Below are positions 24,947 through 32,777 of a stretch of DNA of 64,000 nucleotides, one piece after another (within the stretch, counting starts at the first letter, position 1; each line of letters starts with the position of its first letter). The translations under genes and the position numbers were made by a program. Under the pieces are notes generated by a model. That model was not told the DNA's origin. It ran no database searches and saw only the letters and a list, made by a program, of their open reading frames with translations. Source of the stretch: Thermococcus sp. MAR1 (lineage in GTDB: Archaea; Methanobacteriota_B; Thermococci; Thermococcales; Thermococcaceae); assembly GCF_012027305.1 (NCBI RefSeq), contig NZ_SNUF01000002.1, forward strand, positions 1-64,000, given 5' to 3'.

Positions 24947-25314
24947 GCGCAGTCACCTACGTCATCTACGCATTCCTCACGGTAAACATAGTCTTCAACC
25001 TGCTGGGCAGCTTCTCGCTCCACAGGTTCCCGGACGTCTACACCAGACTCCACGGAGCGACTAAGTGCACCACCTTTGGCACTATCTTCGCGGTTCTGGC
25101 GGTGGTGGTTCACGCCGCCTACCAGCTCCACCTCACCGGCGACCCCAAGTACCTTCAGATGGCGCTTCACAGCCTTGTGGCACTGGTGGCGCTCCTCCTC
25201 ACAAACCCGACAGGAGCGCACGCGATAGCCAAGGCGGCCCATCTGAGCGGCTACAAGCCGGCCAAAGCCGTCATTGACGCGTACGAGGACAAGCTCAGGG
25301 GTGGTGCCGAATGA
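24943..25314 (+). CDS. mbhC: Mbh hydrogenase subunit C (MrpG-like)
   Basis: The 123-residue MrpG-type subunit has three membrane helices and the diagnostic HRFPDVYTRLHGATKCTTFGTIFAVLA, followed by LLTNPTGAHAIAKAAH. It is part of the antiporter-like module, with ATGA overlaps on both sides. Confidence 0.92.
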   Translation: MSAVTYVIYAFLTVNIVFNLLGSFSLHRFPDVYTRLHGATKCTTFGTIFAVLAVVVHAAYQLHLTGDPKYLQMALHSLVALVALLLTNPTGAHAIAKAAHLSGYKPAKAVIDAYEDKLRGGAE

Positions 25315-25577
25315 ACGCCCTTTCGATGGATATGGTCATACAGTTCGGGATACTCCTCGGCGTGCTGGTAGCGGCCTACATCACGATAACGATGAGAGAC
25401 CTGCTCAGCGCGGCCATCGCTTCGGCAGCCATGAGCCTGCTCCTCAGCCTGGAGTTTTACATGCTCCACGCGCCGGATGTTGCGATAGCCGAGGCCGCGG
25501 TCGGAGCCGGCGTCGTTACGGCCATAGTCGTGTATGGAATAGCCAAAACCGAGAGATGGGAGCGTGAGGGACCATGA
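25311..25577 (+). CDS. mbhD: Mbh hydrogenase subunit D (DUF4040)
   Basis: The 88-residue membrane subunit carries the DUF4040 motif [34 protein letters not shown], related to the middle part of MrpA. In Mbh it corresponds to a helix bundle in the ion channel. It is coupled to its neighbours by ATGA overlaps. Confidence 0.9.
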   Translation: MNALSMDMVIQFGILLGVLVAAYITITMRDLLSAAIASAAMSLLLSLEFYMLHAPDVAIAEAAVGAGVVTAIVVYGIAKTERWEREGP

Positions 25578-25870
25578 AGAGGACTTTCGGAGCTCTCGCA
25601 CTGCTGTTCCTCCTCGGAGTGCTGCTCGTCGTTGCGAGCCCTTCAACAGGAATAAAGTTCGGCCTCGGCGGTGAGGACTGGAAGGCCTACCGCTACACCG
25701 ACCAGTACTACATAGACCACGGTGTTGAGGAGGTCGGCGGAACCAACATAGTCACCGACATAGTGTTCGACTACCGTGGCTACGATACCCTTGGAGAGGC
25801 TACCGTTCTCTTCACTGCAATAGCCGGAGCGGTGGCTCTACTAAGGCCCTGGAGGAGGGATGAAGAATGA
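25574..25870 (+). CDS. mbhE: Mbh hydrogenase subunit E
   Basis: The 98-residue subunit has an N-terminal membrane helix (FGALALLFLLGVLLVVA), an external loop with [48 protein letters not shown], and a second helix. The IVFDYRGYDTLGEA motif is shared with the end of MrpA. Overlaps join it to mbhD and mbhF. Confidence 0.9.
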   Translation: MKRTFGALALLFLLGVLLVVASPSTGIKFGLGGEDWKAYRYTDQYYIDHGVEEVGGTNIVTDIVFDYRGYDTLGEATVLFTAIAGAVALLRPWRRDEE

Positions 25871-26328
25871 ACCGCCGTTCGGCGCAGAGTGACATGGGAC
25901 TGATCGTTAAGACCACAGCGAGGGCCACCATCCCGCTCATAGGAATCTTCGGCGCCTACATAGTTTCCCACGGTCACCTCACGCCGGGAGGCGGCTTCCA
26001 GGGTGGGGCAACAATAGCGGGAGCCGGGATACTGTTCCTCATAGCCTTCGGGCTGGGCGAGATGAAGAGGCGCTACAACCACCACCTCTACTCCGCACTT
26101 GAGGGCCTAGGAGGCCTGGTATTCCTCGGAGCGGCGATGCTCGGACTGGGGGTTGCGTTCTTCTACAACACGCTGTGGCACAGCGGGCCGGTCTTCAACG
26201 GCGAGCCGGGAACGCTGCTCTCTGCCGGATACCTGCCGGTAATGAACCTCGCCGTGGGACTGAAGGTCTTTGCGGGACTGCTCAGCGCGATGGTTGCCAT
26301 AGCGGCATTCAGGAGGTGGAACGAATGA
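25867..26328 (+). CDS. mbhF: Mbh hydrogenase subunit F (MrpB-like)
   Basis: The 153-residue MrpB-type subunit has four membrane helices and the signature [27 protein letters not shown]. It is part of the Na+/H+ exchange half of the complex and is coupled to mbhG by ATGA. Confidence 0.92.
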   Translation: MNRRSAQSDMGLIVKTTARATIPLIGIFGAYIVSHGHLTPGGGFQGGATIAGAGILFLIAFGLGEMKRRYNHHLYSALEGLGGLVFLGAAMLGLGVAFFYNTLWHSGPVFNGEPGTLLSAGYLPVMNLAVGLKVFAGLLSAMVAIAAFRRWNE

Positions 26329-26684
26329 TACCCTTCCAGTTCATCACGGCATTCCTGCTGATAGCCATGGGAATCTACGCCCTCCTCTACAAGAGGAACC
26401 TCATCAAGCTCATACTGGCCCTCAACATTATTGATGCAGGCATCCACCTGCTCCTCATAAGCTTCGGATACCGCATAGAGGCTGGCCAGATACCGACGGC
26501 GCCAATCTACACGGGCTACGAGACCGTAAAGAGCGCCATGGTCGCCCCGATTCCGCAGGCGCTTACGCTCACCAGCATAGTCATCGGAGTCTGCGTTCTC
26601 TCGCTGGCGATGGCCCTCACGGTGAACGCCTACAGACACTACGGAAGCCTCGACGTTAACAAGCTCAGGAGGTTGAGAGGATGA
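26325..26684 (+). CDS. mbhG: Mbh hydrogenase subunit G (MrpC-like)
   Basis: The 119-residue protein resembles MrpC/NuoK: three helices, KRNLIKLILALNIIDAGIHLLLI, and PIPQALTLTSIVIGVCVLSLAMALTVNAYRHYG. The ATG at 26325 overlaps the mbhF stop; a frame opening earlier at 26175 is only an extension in another reading of mbhF. Confidence 0.92.
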   Translation: MIPFQFITAFLLIAMGIYALLYKRNLIKLILALNIIDAGIHLLLISFGYRIEAGQIPTAPIYTGYETVKSAMVAPIPQALTLTSIVIGVCVLSLAMALTVNAYRHYGSLDVNKLRRLRG

Positions 26685-28222
26685 ACGGGCTGATCCCATA
26701 CCTCATCATAGTCCCGCTCCTTGGAGCGTTCGCACTGCCCATAGTGGGCCTCGCGGGAAGGAAGGCCAGGGGGGCCTGGGCGATATTCATAACCGGCATC
26801 ACCCTCGGCGTCGCGGCCGGACTGTTCAAAGAAGTCTGGGAGAGCGGCGAGATACTCGTCTACACCCTTGGAGCGAAGAGCCCCCTTGGAAACGGCGTTC
26901 CGTTCCCGATAAGGATAGTCTGGGAGGTCGACCTGCTGGGCGCGCTCTTCGCCCTGATGGTGGCATTCATAGCCTTCGTGGCCGTGCTCTACTCCAGCGA
27001 ATACATGAAGCACGACACGGGGCTTGAGAAGTACTACACGCTCATACTCGTCCTCGAGGTCGGCATGCTCGGCATAGCGGTAACCGGCGACCTGTTCAAC
27101 TTCTACGTCTTCCTGGAGATAATGAGCATAGCGAGCTACGCGCTGGTGGCGTTTAGAAACGACACCTGGGAGGGCATCGAGGCGGGCATAAAGTACATGT
27201 TCGTCGGCTCGCTGGCCAGCTCGTTCATCCTCCTCGGCATAGTGCTCCTCTACGGCCAGTACGGAACGCTGACGATGGCATATCTGGCCAAGATGATAGC
27301 CGAGAACCCGACCTTTACAGCAAAGGTGGCCCTCGGCCTCCTCGCGGGCGGACTGCTCTTCAAGAGCGGCGCCGTTCCGGTGCACATGTGGCTCGCAGAC
27401 GCACACCCGGCCGCCCCGAGCTCGATAAGCGCCATGCTCTCGGGTCTCGTCATCAAGATAGGGGGAACCTACGCCCTGGCGAGGCTCGCCTTCAGCGTCT
27501 TCAGCGCCGGAATCAGCACCAGAACGCTCGGCTGGATAATCATATTCTTCGCCTGCGTGACCCTCATAGTCGGAAACGCGATGGCGGTGATACAGACCGA
27601 CATGAAGAGGCTCTTCGCCTTCTCCAGCGTCGGCCAGATCGGCTACATCCTCCTGGGAATCGGAATTGGCCTCGCCGCGTACGGAAGCGACGTCGGTCAG
27701 GTTGCCCTTGCCGGAGCGATATACCACACCGTGAACCACGCGATAATGAAGGCCCTCCTGTTCCTCGTCGCGGGAGCGGTCATACACGGGCTCGGAACCA
27801 AGGACCTCAACGAGCTGAGCGGAATAGCCAGGAAGATGCCGGTCACGAGCTTCGCCTTCCTGGTCGGTGCGGCCGCGATAATCGGCCTCCCGCCGCTCAA
27901 TGGATTCGCGAGCAAGTGGCTCATCTACGAGAGCTCGGCGCTCTTCAACCCGTTCCTCGCGGCAGTAGCCGTCATAGGCACGGCCTTCTGTACCGCCGCC
28001 TACATCAGGGTGCTCTTCACGTTCTTCGGAAGGCCGAGCGAGAGGGTCATGAACGCCAGCGAGCCAGGAAAGGCCATGCTCGTGCCGATGCTCATACTGG
28101 TGGCGGCAATAATCGTCATGGGACTCTTCCCATGGGCCATAAGCGACAAGGTCATGCTTCCGGCGGCAAAGACTCTGGAGAACATAGGGGCTTACGTTTC
28201 GGCGGTGCTGGGGGGTGCGTGA
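26681..28222 (+). CDS. mbhH: Mbh hydrogenase subunit H (MrpD-like antiporter subunit)
   Basis: The 513-residue subunit, with about 14 membrane helices, is homologous to MrpD and complex I NuoL/M/N and is the main proton path. Visible marks are LEKYYTLILVLEVGMLGIAVTGDLFNFYVFLEIMSI, the KSGAVPVHMWLADAHPAAPSSISAMLSG region with the key lysine, and HTVNHAIMKALLFLVAGAV. It overlaps mbhG by ATGA. Confidence 0.95.
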   Translation: MNGLIPYLIIVPLLGAFALPIVGLAGRKARGAWAIFITGITLGVAAGLFKEVWESGEILVYTLGAKSPLGNGVPFPIRIVWEVDLLGALFALMVAFIAFVAVLYSSEYMKHDTGLEKYYTLILVLEVGMLGIAVTGDLFNFYVFLEIMSIASYALVAFRNDTWEGIEAGIKYMFVGSLASSFILLGIVLLYGQYGTLTMAYLAKMIAENPTFTAKVALGLLAGGLLFKSGAVPVHMWLADAHPAAPSSISAMLSGLVIKIGGTYALARLAFSVFSAGISTRTLGWIIIFFACVTLIVGNAMAVIQTDMKRLFAFSSVGQIGYILLGIGIGLAAYGSDVGQVALAGAIYHTVNHAIMKALLFLVAGAVIHGLGTKDLNELSGIARKMPVTSFAFLVGAAAIIGLPPLNGFASKWLIYESSALFNPFLAAVAVIGTAFCTAAYIRVLFTFFGRPSERVMNASEPGKAMLVPMLILVAAIIVMGLFPWAISDKVMLPAAKTLENIGAYVSAVLGGA

Positions 28223-28223
28223 A

Positions 28224-28571
28224 ATGTTTGGCTACTGGGATGCACTCTACTTCGTTTACGTCTTCGCCATAGGCCTGCTCATCTCGTACGCCCTCTACAA
28301 GTGGGCCGAGAGGTCAAGCACGGGGACGAGGAGAACCGGCGATGGAACGAAGATATTCCTCAGTGGTGAGGACCAGGACGAGGTTATTCCGCAGTTCGAG
28401 CACTTCCAGGGCTACGTCACCGGTAGGCACGTCATGTGGGGCCTCATAAGGGGAATCCACAGGATGTTCCTGGTCTTCCGCAGGGAGCACACCGGGCTGC
28501 TGAGCGACTACATCAGCTACCTGCTCGTCACGACCGCGATAATCGTGGGGGCACTGATAGTTTGGGGTTGA
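28224..28571 (+). CDS. mbhI: Mbh hydrogenase subunit I
   Basis: The 115-residue subunit has an N-terminal and a C-terminal membrane helix around a loop (FLSGEDQDEVIPQFEHFQGYVTGRHVMWGLIRGIHRMF). It joins the antiporter-like half to the hydrogenase half in the Mbh structure. I take the ATG at 28224, just after the mbhH stop, with GGGGGGTG upstream. Confidence 0.88.
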   Translation: MFGYWDALYFVYVFAIGLLISYALYKWAERSSTGTRRTGDGTKIFLSGEDQDEVIPQFEHFQGYVTGRHVMWGLIRGIHRMFLVFRREHTGLLSDYISYLLVTTAIIVGALIVWG

Positions 28572-28584
28572 GGAGGTGAGATGA

Positions 28585-29100
28585 ATGGCGATTAAGGTTA
28601 CAAGGGCAGAGAGCAATGTCAGCTCAAACTCCCCGGAGCGCGAGAGGCTTGAGAGGGAGATATCAAAGCTCTGCAGGTACATAGGGCGCTCACCCTGGGT
28701 GTTCCACGTGAACAGCGGTAGCTGCAATGGCTGCGACATCGAGATAATAGCCGCACTGACGCCGAGGTACGATGCCGAGCGCTTCGGTGTGAAGCTCGTC
28801 GGAACGCCGCGGCACGCCGACATACTGCTCGTAACCGGGCCGGTGACCGACCAGAGCCTTGAGAGGGTCAAGCTGGTCTACGAGCAGACGCCGGACCCAA
28901 AAGTTGTCATAGCCGTTGGAGCCTGTCCCACCGGCGGAAGCGTGTTCTTCGAGAGCCCCTTCACCAACGCTCCGCTGGACAGGCACATACCGGTGGACGT
29001 CTTCGTGCCCGGCTGCCCGCCTAGACCGGAAGCGATACTCTACGGAGTCGTGCTCGGTCTGCAGAAGCTGATTGAGAAGATTGAGGGGGGTAAGAGATGA
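28585..29100 (+). CDS. mbhJ: Mbh hydrogenase small subunit J
   Basis: The 171-residue small subunit carries one [4Fe-4S] cluster next to the NiFe site: cysteines C47 and C50 (SGSCNGCDIE), C114 (GACPTGG) and C144 (PGCPPRPEA). It has no membrane helix and faces the cytoplasm, and it passes electrons to the catalytic subunit L. AGGAGGTGAG precedes the ATG, and it overlaps mbhK by ATGA. Confidence 0.95.
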   Translation: MAIKVTRAESNVSSNSPERERLEREISKLCRYIGRSPWVFHVNSGSCNGCDIEIIAALTPRYDAERFGVKLVGTPRHADILLVTGPVTDQSLERVKLVYEQTPDPKVVIAVGACPTGGSVFFESPFTNAPLDRHIPVDVFVPGCPPRPEAILYGVVLGLQKLIEKIEGGKR

Positions 29101-29621
29101 ACGTTGACGAGTTCGTTAAAGCCTTTGGCGAGAGGTTCCCCGAGGCCGAGATAAGGGTGAGCGAGAACAGGATGCCCCACCCGAAGAGGCGCGTCTGGAT
29201 CGAGATAGACGGGGAGAAGTTCCACGACGCCATGAAATTCATCAAGGAGCTCGACCCGAAGGCCCAGTTCTCCATCATAATCGGAATGGACGCCGGCGAC
29301 AGACTGCTCGCCAAGTACCACCTGGAGATGTTCTGGGAGGAAGGGGAGAGCCTGTCGCTCGTCATAGGCACGAGCGTCCCCAAGGACGACCCCAAACTGC
29401 CGACGGTCACAGACATCTTCCCGAGCGCACTGCCATACGAGAGGGAGAACCAGGAGTTCCTCGGGCTGTTCTTCGAGGGAATCCCAGACCCAAGGAGGCT
29501 CTTCCTGCCCGACGACTTCCCGGAGGGAATCTACCCGCTGAGGCTCGACGAGACTGGCATCAAGCCGGAGATGGTGAAGAACGCAGGACACCCATACAAG
29601 ATAGGGGGTGCAAAGAAATGA
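29097..29621 (+). CDS. mbhK: Mbh hydrogenase subunit K
   Basis: The 174-residue subunit is related to NuoC (30-kDa subunit): SLVIGTSVPKDDPKLPTVTDIFPSALPYERENQEFLGLFFEGIPDPRRLFLPDD. It caps the hydrogenase module. The last 16 residues (MVKNAGHPYKIGGAKK) are repeated, with changes, at the end of the next small frame, just before mbhL. Its TGA overlaps that frame's ATG. Confidence 0.93.
   Translation: MNVDEFVKAFGERFPEAEIRVSENRMPHPKRRVWIEIDGEKFHDAMKFIKELDPKAQFSIIIGMDAGDRLLAKYHLEMFWEEGESLSLVIGTSVPKDDPKLPTVTDIFPSALPYERENQEFLGLFFEGIPDPRRLFLPDDFPEGIYPLRLDETGIKPEMVKNAGHPYKIGGAKK
29571..29621 (+). repeat. direct repeat copy 1 (end of mbhK)
   Basis: A 51-bp segment that matches 29777-29827 at 44 of 51 positions; the first 21 bases are identical. 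It includes the mbhK stop within ATGA. The offset between the copies is 206 bp. Confidence 0.85.
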
Positions 29622-29827
29622 GGCCAGTTCAACAGGTTCACACTCACCCTGCGCCCGGAGGGCGCATTTCACGGGTGAACAAACGCCAGGAGAAAATTGA
29701 GGGGACACCCATTCGAAATAATGCGAGTATGGCAGTGAGAGGGTTTCCGCCAGCGCTTGCGCAAGCAAGGGCTGTGATGGTGAAGAACGCAGGACACTCC
29801 TATAGAATGGGGGGTGAAAAGAAATGA
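29618..29827 (+). CDS. 69-codon frame in the mbhK-mbhL insertion
   Basis: The frame starts in an ATGA overlap with the mbhK stop and ends in an ATGA overlap with the mbhL start, so coupling is kept on both sides. The first 53 residues look like no known protein (MRPVQQVHTHPAPGGRIS), while the last 16 (MVKNAGHSYRMGGEKK) repeat the mbhK end. I expect it to be a by-product of the insertion, perhaps translated to keep ribosomes moving to mbhL. Whether it makes a stable protein is unknown. Confidence 0.35.
   Translation: MRPVQQVHTHPAPGGRISRVNKRQEKIEGTPIRNNASMAVRGFPPALAQARAVMVKNAGHSYRMGGEKK
29622..29776. repeat. 155-bp insertion with hairpins between mbhK and mbhL
   Basis: The insert has a 7-3-7 hairpin TGCGCCC-GGA-GGGCGCA (29650-29666), extended by CACCC/GGGTG arms, and a second inverted repeat built around GCTTGCGCAAGC (29758-29769). 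Its hairpin design and GGA loop match the element at 56-117. It is flanked by diverged 51-bp direct repeats. Neither canonical Mbh operons as I know them nor the second operon here has it. Confidence 0.65.
29777..29827 (+). repeat. direct repeat copy 2 (before mbhL)
   Basis: The second copy of the mbhK end, 7 differences in 51 bp from 29571-29621. It supplies the ribosome binding site GGGGGGTG and the ATGA of mbhL, so mbhL keeps its original start context. Confidence 0.85.
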
Positions 29828-31119
29828 ACGGAAAGCTTGAGTACTGGGTCAAGGTACCCATCGGACCTATTCACCCAGCACTGGAGGAGCCCGAGAAGTT
29901 CATCATCACGCTCGACGGAGAGAGGATAATCAACGTCGACGTCAAGCTCGGCTACAACCTCAGGGGCCTGGAATGGATAGCCATGAGAAGGAACTACATC
30001 CAGATCCTCTACCTCGCCGAGAGAATATGCGGAATCTGCTCCTTCTCCCACAACCACACCTATTCGAGAGCCGTTGAGGAGATGGCGGGCATAGAGGTAC
30101 CCGAGAGGGCCGAGTACATCCGTGTGATAATCGGCGAGCTCGAGAGGATCCACTCTCACCTGCTCAACCTCGGTGTGGTTGGCCACGCGATAGGCTACGA
30201 TACGATTCTGCATCTCAGCTGGCTCGCCCGCGAGCGCGTCATGGACATCCTCGAGGCCATAGGCGGTAACAGGGTCAACTACTCCATCAACACCATCGGC
30301 GGCGTGAGGAGGGACCTGGAGGAGAAGCACGTCAGAGCTATACTCGACATGATAGAGTACTACCGCAACGAGGTCATGCCCAAGATAGAGGAGATATTCC
30401 TCTACGATCCGACGGTCGAGGCCAGGCTGAGAGACGCCGGCGTTATCCCCAAGAGAATAGCCATCGAGTACAGTGCCCAGGGACCGACCGCCAGAGGAAG
30501 CGGCGTGAAGAAGGACGTCCGCTACAACGAGAGGCTGAGCGTCTACCCTGACCTCGGCGTGAAGCCGATAACCCCAAAGGAGTTCACCGGAGTCATCAAG
30601 GGAGACGTTTTCGACAGGATGGTCGTCCGCGTTGGGGAGCTCTGGCAGAGCATGGAGCTCATAGAGAGGGCCATAGACCAGATGCCGGGGGGCAAGATAA
30701 AGGCAGTTCCAAAGGACAACGCCCTCCTGTTCCAGCTCAAGAAAGCCGAGGGGGAGGGAATAGGCAGGTACGAGGCGCCGCGCGGAGAACTCATCCACTA
30801 CGTCATGGGCCAGAAGGGCAGGGACGTTCCGGCGAAGTGGAAGATGCGTGAACCGACCTTCCCGAACCTGTTCGCGATAGCCAGGGCACTGGTAGGCGAG
30901 CAGGTGGCGGACGTTCCCGTCGCGATAGCCTCGATAGACCCGTGCCTGAGCTGTACGGATAGGGTCGCGGTTATCGATGCGAACACTGGGAGGAAGAAGA
31001 TCCTCACCGAGAGGGACCTCCTTAAGCTCTCCATCGAGAAGACGAGGGAGCTGAACCCGAACGTTAGGGCAAAGCCTGAAGTTGTTGGGGTAGGCTGCCC
31101 AAGGGGTGGTGTCCTATGA
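29824..31119 (+). CDS. mbhL: Mbh hydrogenase catalytic large subunit L
   Basis: The 431-residue [NiFe] subunit makes H2 from protons with electrons from ferredoxin. The four nickel ligands are present: C69 and C72 in ERICGICSFSH, and C374 and C377 in DPCLSCTDR. It matches the Pyrococcus MbhL pattern throughout (GPIHPALEEPEKFIITLDGERI, YEAPRGELIHYV). The start is shared with the preceding 69-codon frame by ATGA. This marks the first operon as the canonical Mbh. Confidence 0.96.
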   Translation: MNGKLEYWVKVPIGPIHPALEEPEKFIITLDGERIINVDVKLGYNLRGLEWIAMRRNYIQILYLAERICGICSFSHNHTYSRAVEEMAGIEVPERAEYIRVIIGELERIHSHLLNLGVVGHAIGYDTILHLSWLARERVMDILEAIGGNRVNYSINTIGGVRRDLEEKHVRAILDMIEYYRNEVMPKIEEIFLYDPTVEARLRDAGVIPKRIAIEYSAQGPTARGSGVKKDVRYNERLSVYPDLGVKPITPKEFTGVIKGDVFDRMVVRVGELWQSMELIERAIDQMPGGKIKAVPKDNALLFQLKKAEGEGIGRYEAPRGELIHYVMGQKGRDVPAKWKMREPTFPNLFAIARALVGEQVADVPVAIASIDPCLSCTDRVAVIDANTGRKKILTERDLLKLSIEKTRELNPNVRAKPEVVGVGCPRGGVL

Positions 31120-32105
31120 ACGTCCTCTACGCAACGCTCGGATTCCTGGGGATTTACGCTTACGTATCCTTCGCCTCACTGCTCTGGGGAGGCATAGACA
31201 GGAAGCTGGTTGCGAGGATGCAGCGCAGGATGGGCCCCCCGCTGCTCCAGCCCTTCTACGACTTCCTGAAGTTGGTGAGTAAGGAGTCAATAATCCCGAG
31301 GGACGCCAACAGGTTCTTCGAGCTGGCCCCGGTGCTGGCCCTCGCCACCTCCATCGCCCTGCTCGCCTACACTCCCCTCGGCTTTGAACCAATCTTCGGA
31401 ACCAAGGGTGACGTGATACTCTTCATCTACCTGCTGACCCTAATCGGCTTCCTCAGGGTCGTCGGTGCCGTTAGCTCGGGCTCTCCCTACGCCCAGATAG
31501 GTGCCCAGAGGGAGATGGTAATCCTCGTCTCCAGGGAGGGACCGATGATGCTGGCCCTCTTCACCATACTCTGGCGCCTCAATGAGCTCGGCGTTACAAA
31601 GCCGTTCAGCATGGGCACCTTCTACGAGCACAACGTCTGGGAGCTCGGGACGCCCCTGAGCCTCATCGGAACGCTCATACTACTCGTGGTCTTCTTCGCC
31701 TGGCTTGCCAGCGAGATTGAGGTCGGCTACTTCGACATCCCCGAGGCCGAGACCGAGCTCGCCGAGGGAACGATGGCCGAGTACAGCGGAAGGCACCTGG
31801 CCCTCTTCGAGCTGGCCAACGCGATAAAGGCCTTCGTGAGCGCGAGCCTCGTCGTGGCGATATTCTTCCCCTGGGGCATATCCGGCTACATCGGGCTCAC
31901 GGGGCTTCCGGCGGTTGTCATGGACCTACTCTTCCACACCCTCAAGGTCTTTGGAGTCCTCTTCGTGAGCATGAGCCTTTTCAGGGCGGTAACTGGAAGG
32001 CTCAGGATAAACCAGGCAGTGGGGCTGTTCTGGACCAGGATGCTCCCGGCGGCAATAGTGGGAGCACTGCTGCTGGCAATAGACACCCTGGGGGTGGTGG
32101 CATGA
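31116..32105 (+). CDS. mbhM: Mbh hydrogenase membrane anchor subunit M
   Basis: The 329-residue protein is homologous to NuoH, with about eight helices: RMQRRMGPPLLQPFYDFLKLVSKE, the acidic loop SEIEVGYFDIPEAETELAEGTMAEYSGRHLALFELANAIK, and C-terminal spans. It anchors the hydrogenase arm and carries part of the proton path. It is coupled to mbhL and mbhN by overlaps. Confidence 0.95.
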   Translation: MNVLYATLGFLGIYAYVSFASLLWGGIDRKLVARMQRRMGPPLLQPFYDFLKLVSKESIIPRDANRFFELAPVLALATSIALLAYTPLGFEPIFGTKGDVILFIYLLTLIGFLRVVGAVSSGSPYAQIGAQREMVILVSREGPMMLALFTILWRLNELGVTKPFSMGTFYEHNVWELGTPLSLIGTLILLVVFFAWLASEIEVGYFDIPEAETELAEGTMAEYSGRHLALFELANAIKAFVSASLVVAIFFPWGISGYIGLTGLPAVVMDLLFHTLKVFGVLFVSMSLFRAVTGRLRINQAVGLFWTRMLPAAIVGALLLAIDTLGVVA

Positions 32106-32527
32106 AGGTTCCACCGACGCTCTCAGCCGTGCTGAGCAACCTCTTCAAGAAGCCGGCAACCAATCCGTTTCCGGCCAGCGATCCGGTTCCGACTCCAGAG
32201 GGCTTCAGGGGCAAACTCATCTACTACCCAGACAAGTGCGTCGGCTGCAGGCTCTGCGTCATGGTCTGCCCGGCGGGGGTTATAGAATACGTCCCCGAGG
32301 TCAGGAAGGTCACCTTCTGGCTCGGAAGGTGCGTCTTCTGCCAGCAGTGCGTGGACGTCTGCCCGGTAAAGGCCCTGGAGATGAGCGATGAGTTCCTCCT
32401 GGCGACGGACGACAAGTACAACGACAACCTCCGCTGGTTCAAGGAGGAGGAGATAGAGGAGCTCAAAAAGAAGCTGGAGGAGCAGAAGAAAGCCAAGGAA
32501 ACGGCAAAGAACGAAGGTTCCAAGTAG
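32102..32527 (+). CDS. mbhN: Mbh hydrogenase ferredoxin-like subunit N
   Basis: The 141-residue electron-input subunit has two [4Fe-4S] motifs, CVGCRLCVMVCP and CVFCQQCVDVCPVKA, related to NuoI. Its lysine/glutamate-rich helical tail (EEEIEELKKKLEEQKKAK) is probably exposed. It is the last gene of the first operon, and a T-rich region follows. Confidence 0.95.
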   Translation: MKVPPTLSAVLSNLFKKPATNPFPASDPVPTPEGFRGKLIYYPDKCVGCRLCVMVCPAGVIEYVPEVRKVTFWLGRCVFCQQCVDVCPVKALEMSDEFLLATDDKYNDNLRWFKEEEIEELKKKLEEQKKAKETAKNEGSK

Positions 32528-32528
32528 T

Positions 32529-32580
32529 TACATTTTTCTTCTTGCGTTTTCCTCCGGCCTTTTTGATGCCCTTTTATGAA
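32529..32580 (+). terminator. T-rich terminator after the first mbh operon
   Basis: Repeated T runs (ACATTTTTCTTC, CGTTTTCC, GCCTTTTTGATG, CCCTTTTATG) follow the mbhN stop, the usual form of archaeal terminators. Confidence 0.55.
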
Positions 32581-32664
32581 CATTAGTATCCAAGAACATA
32601 CTACGAGGAGCCGTTTTTTGTACTTATGTAAAGCGTTGTGCCGTTTCTGTTTGTCAAATTTCAG

Positions 32665-32681
32665 GTTGTTAACCATTTGTT
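32665..32681 (+). promoter_or_regulatory. extended SurR-type site, second operon
   Basis: GTT-GTT-AAC-CATTT-GTT fits GTTn3AACn5GTT exactly and lies just upstream of the BRE/TATA region (TTTATAAAGA at 32693-32702). The position matches that in the first operon, so both hydrogenases are probably under SurR. Confidence 0.75.
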
Positions 32682-32692
32682 TTAGAAATCCA

Positions 32693-32702
32693 TTTATAAA
32701 GA
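32693..32702 (+). promoter_or_regulatory. TATA box of the second hydrogenase operon
   Basis: TTTATAAAGA with an A-rich BRE (AGAAATCCA) upstream. The ATG is 76 bp further on, giving a leader of about 50 bases that contains the second SurR-type site. Confidence 0.6.
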
Positions 32703-32749
32703 TTTAGCCAATGCTCAATTGAGATTTCGGGAAAATACGCCCGATAAGG

Positions 32750-32758
32750 GTTTAAAAC
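32750..32758 (+). promoter_or_regulatory. second SurR-type site in the leader of operon 2
   Basis: GTT-TAA-AAC inside GGGTTtaAAACC, 20 bp before the start. Bases around it (GGAAAAT, CCGATA, AAAGT) match the leader of the first operon. Confidence 0.55.
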
Positions 32759-32777
32759 CTAAAGTTGAGGTGGGAAA

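Noticed and set aside
26639-27787. 382-codon open frame on the minus strand
   Set aside because: Antisense shadow of mbhG and mbhH caused by codon bias in a GC-rich gene.
29040-29861. 273-codon open frame on the minus strand across the mbhK-mbhL insertion
   Set aside because: It is mostly the complement of mbhJ, mbhK and mbhL, and the composition is unlike a protein of this genome.
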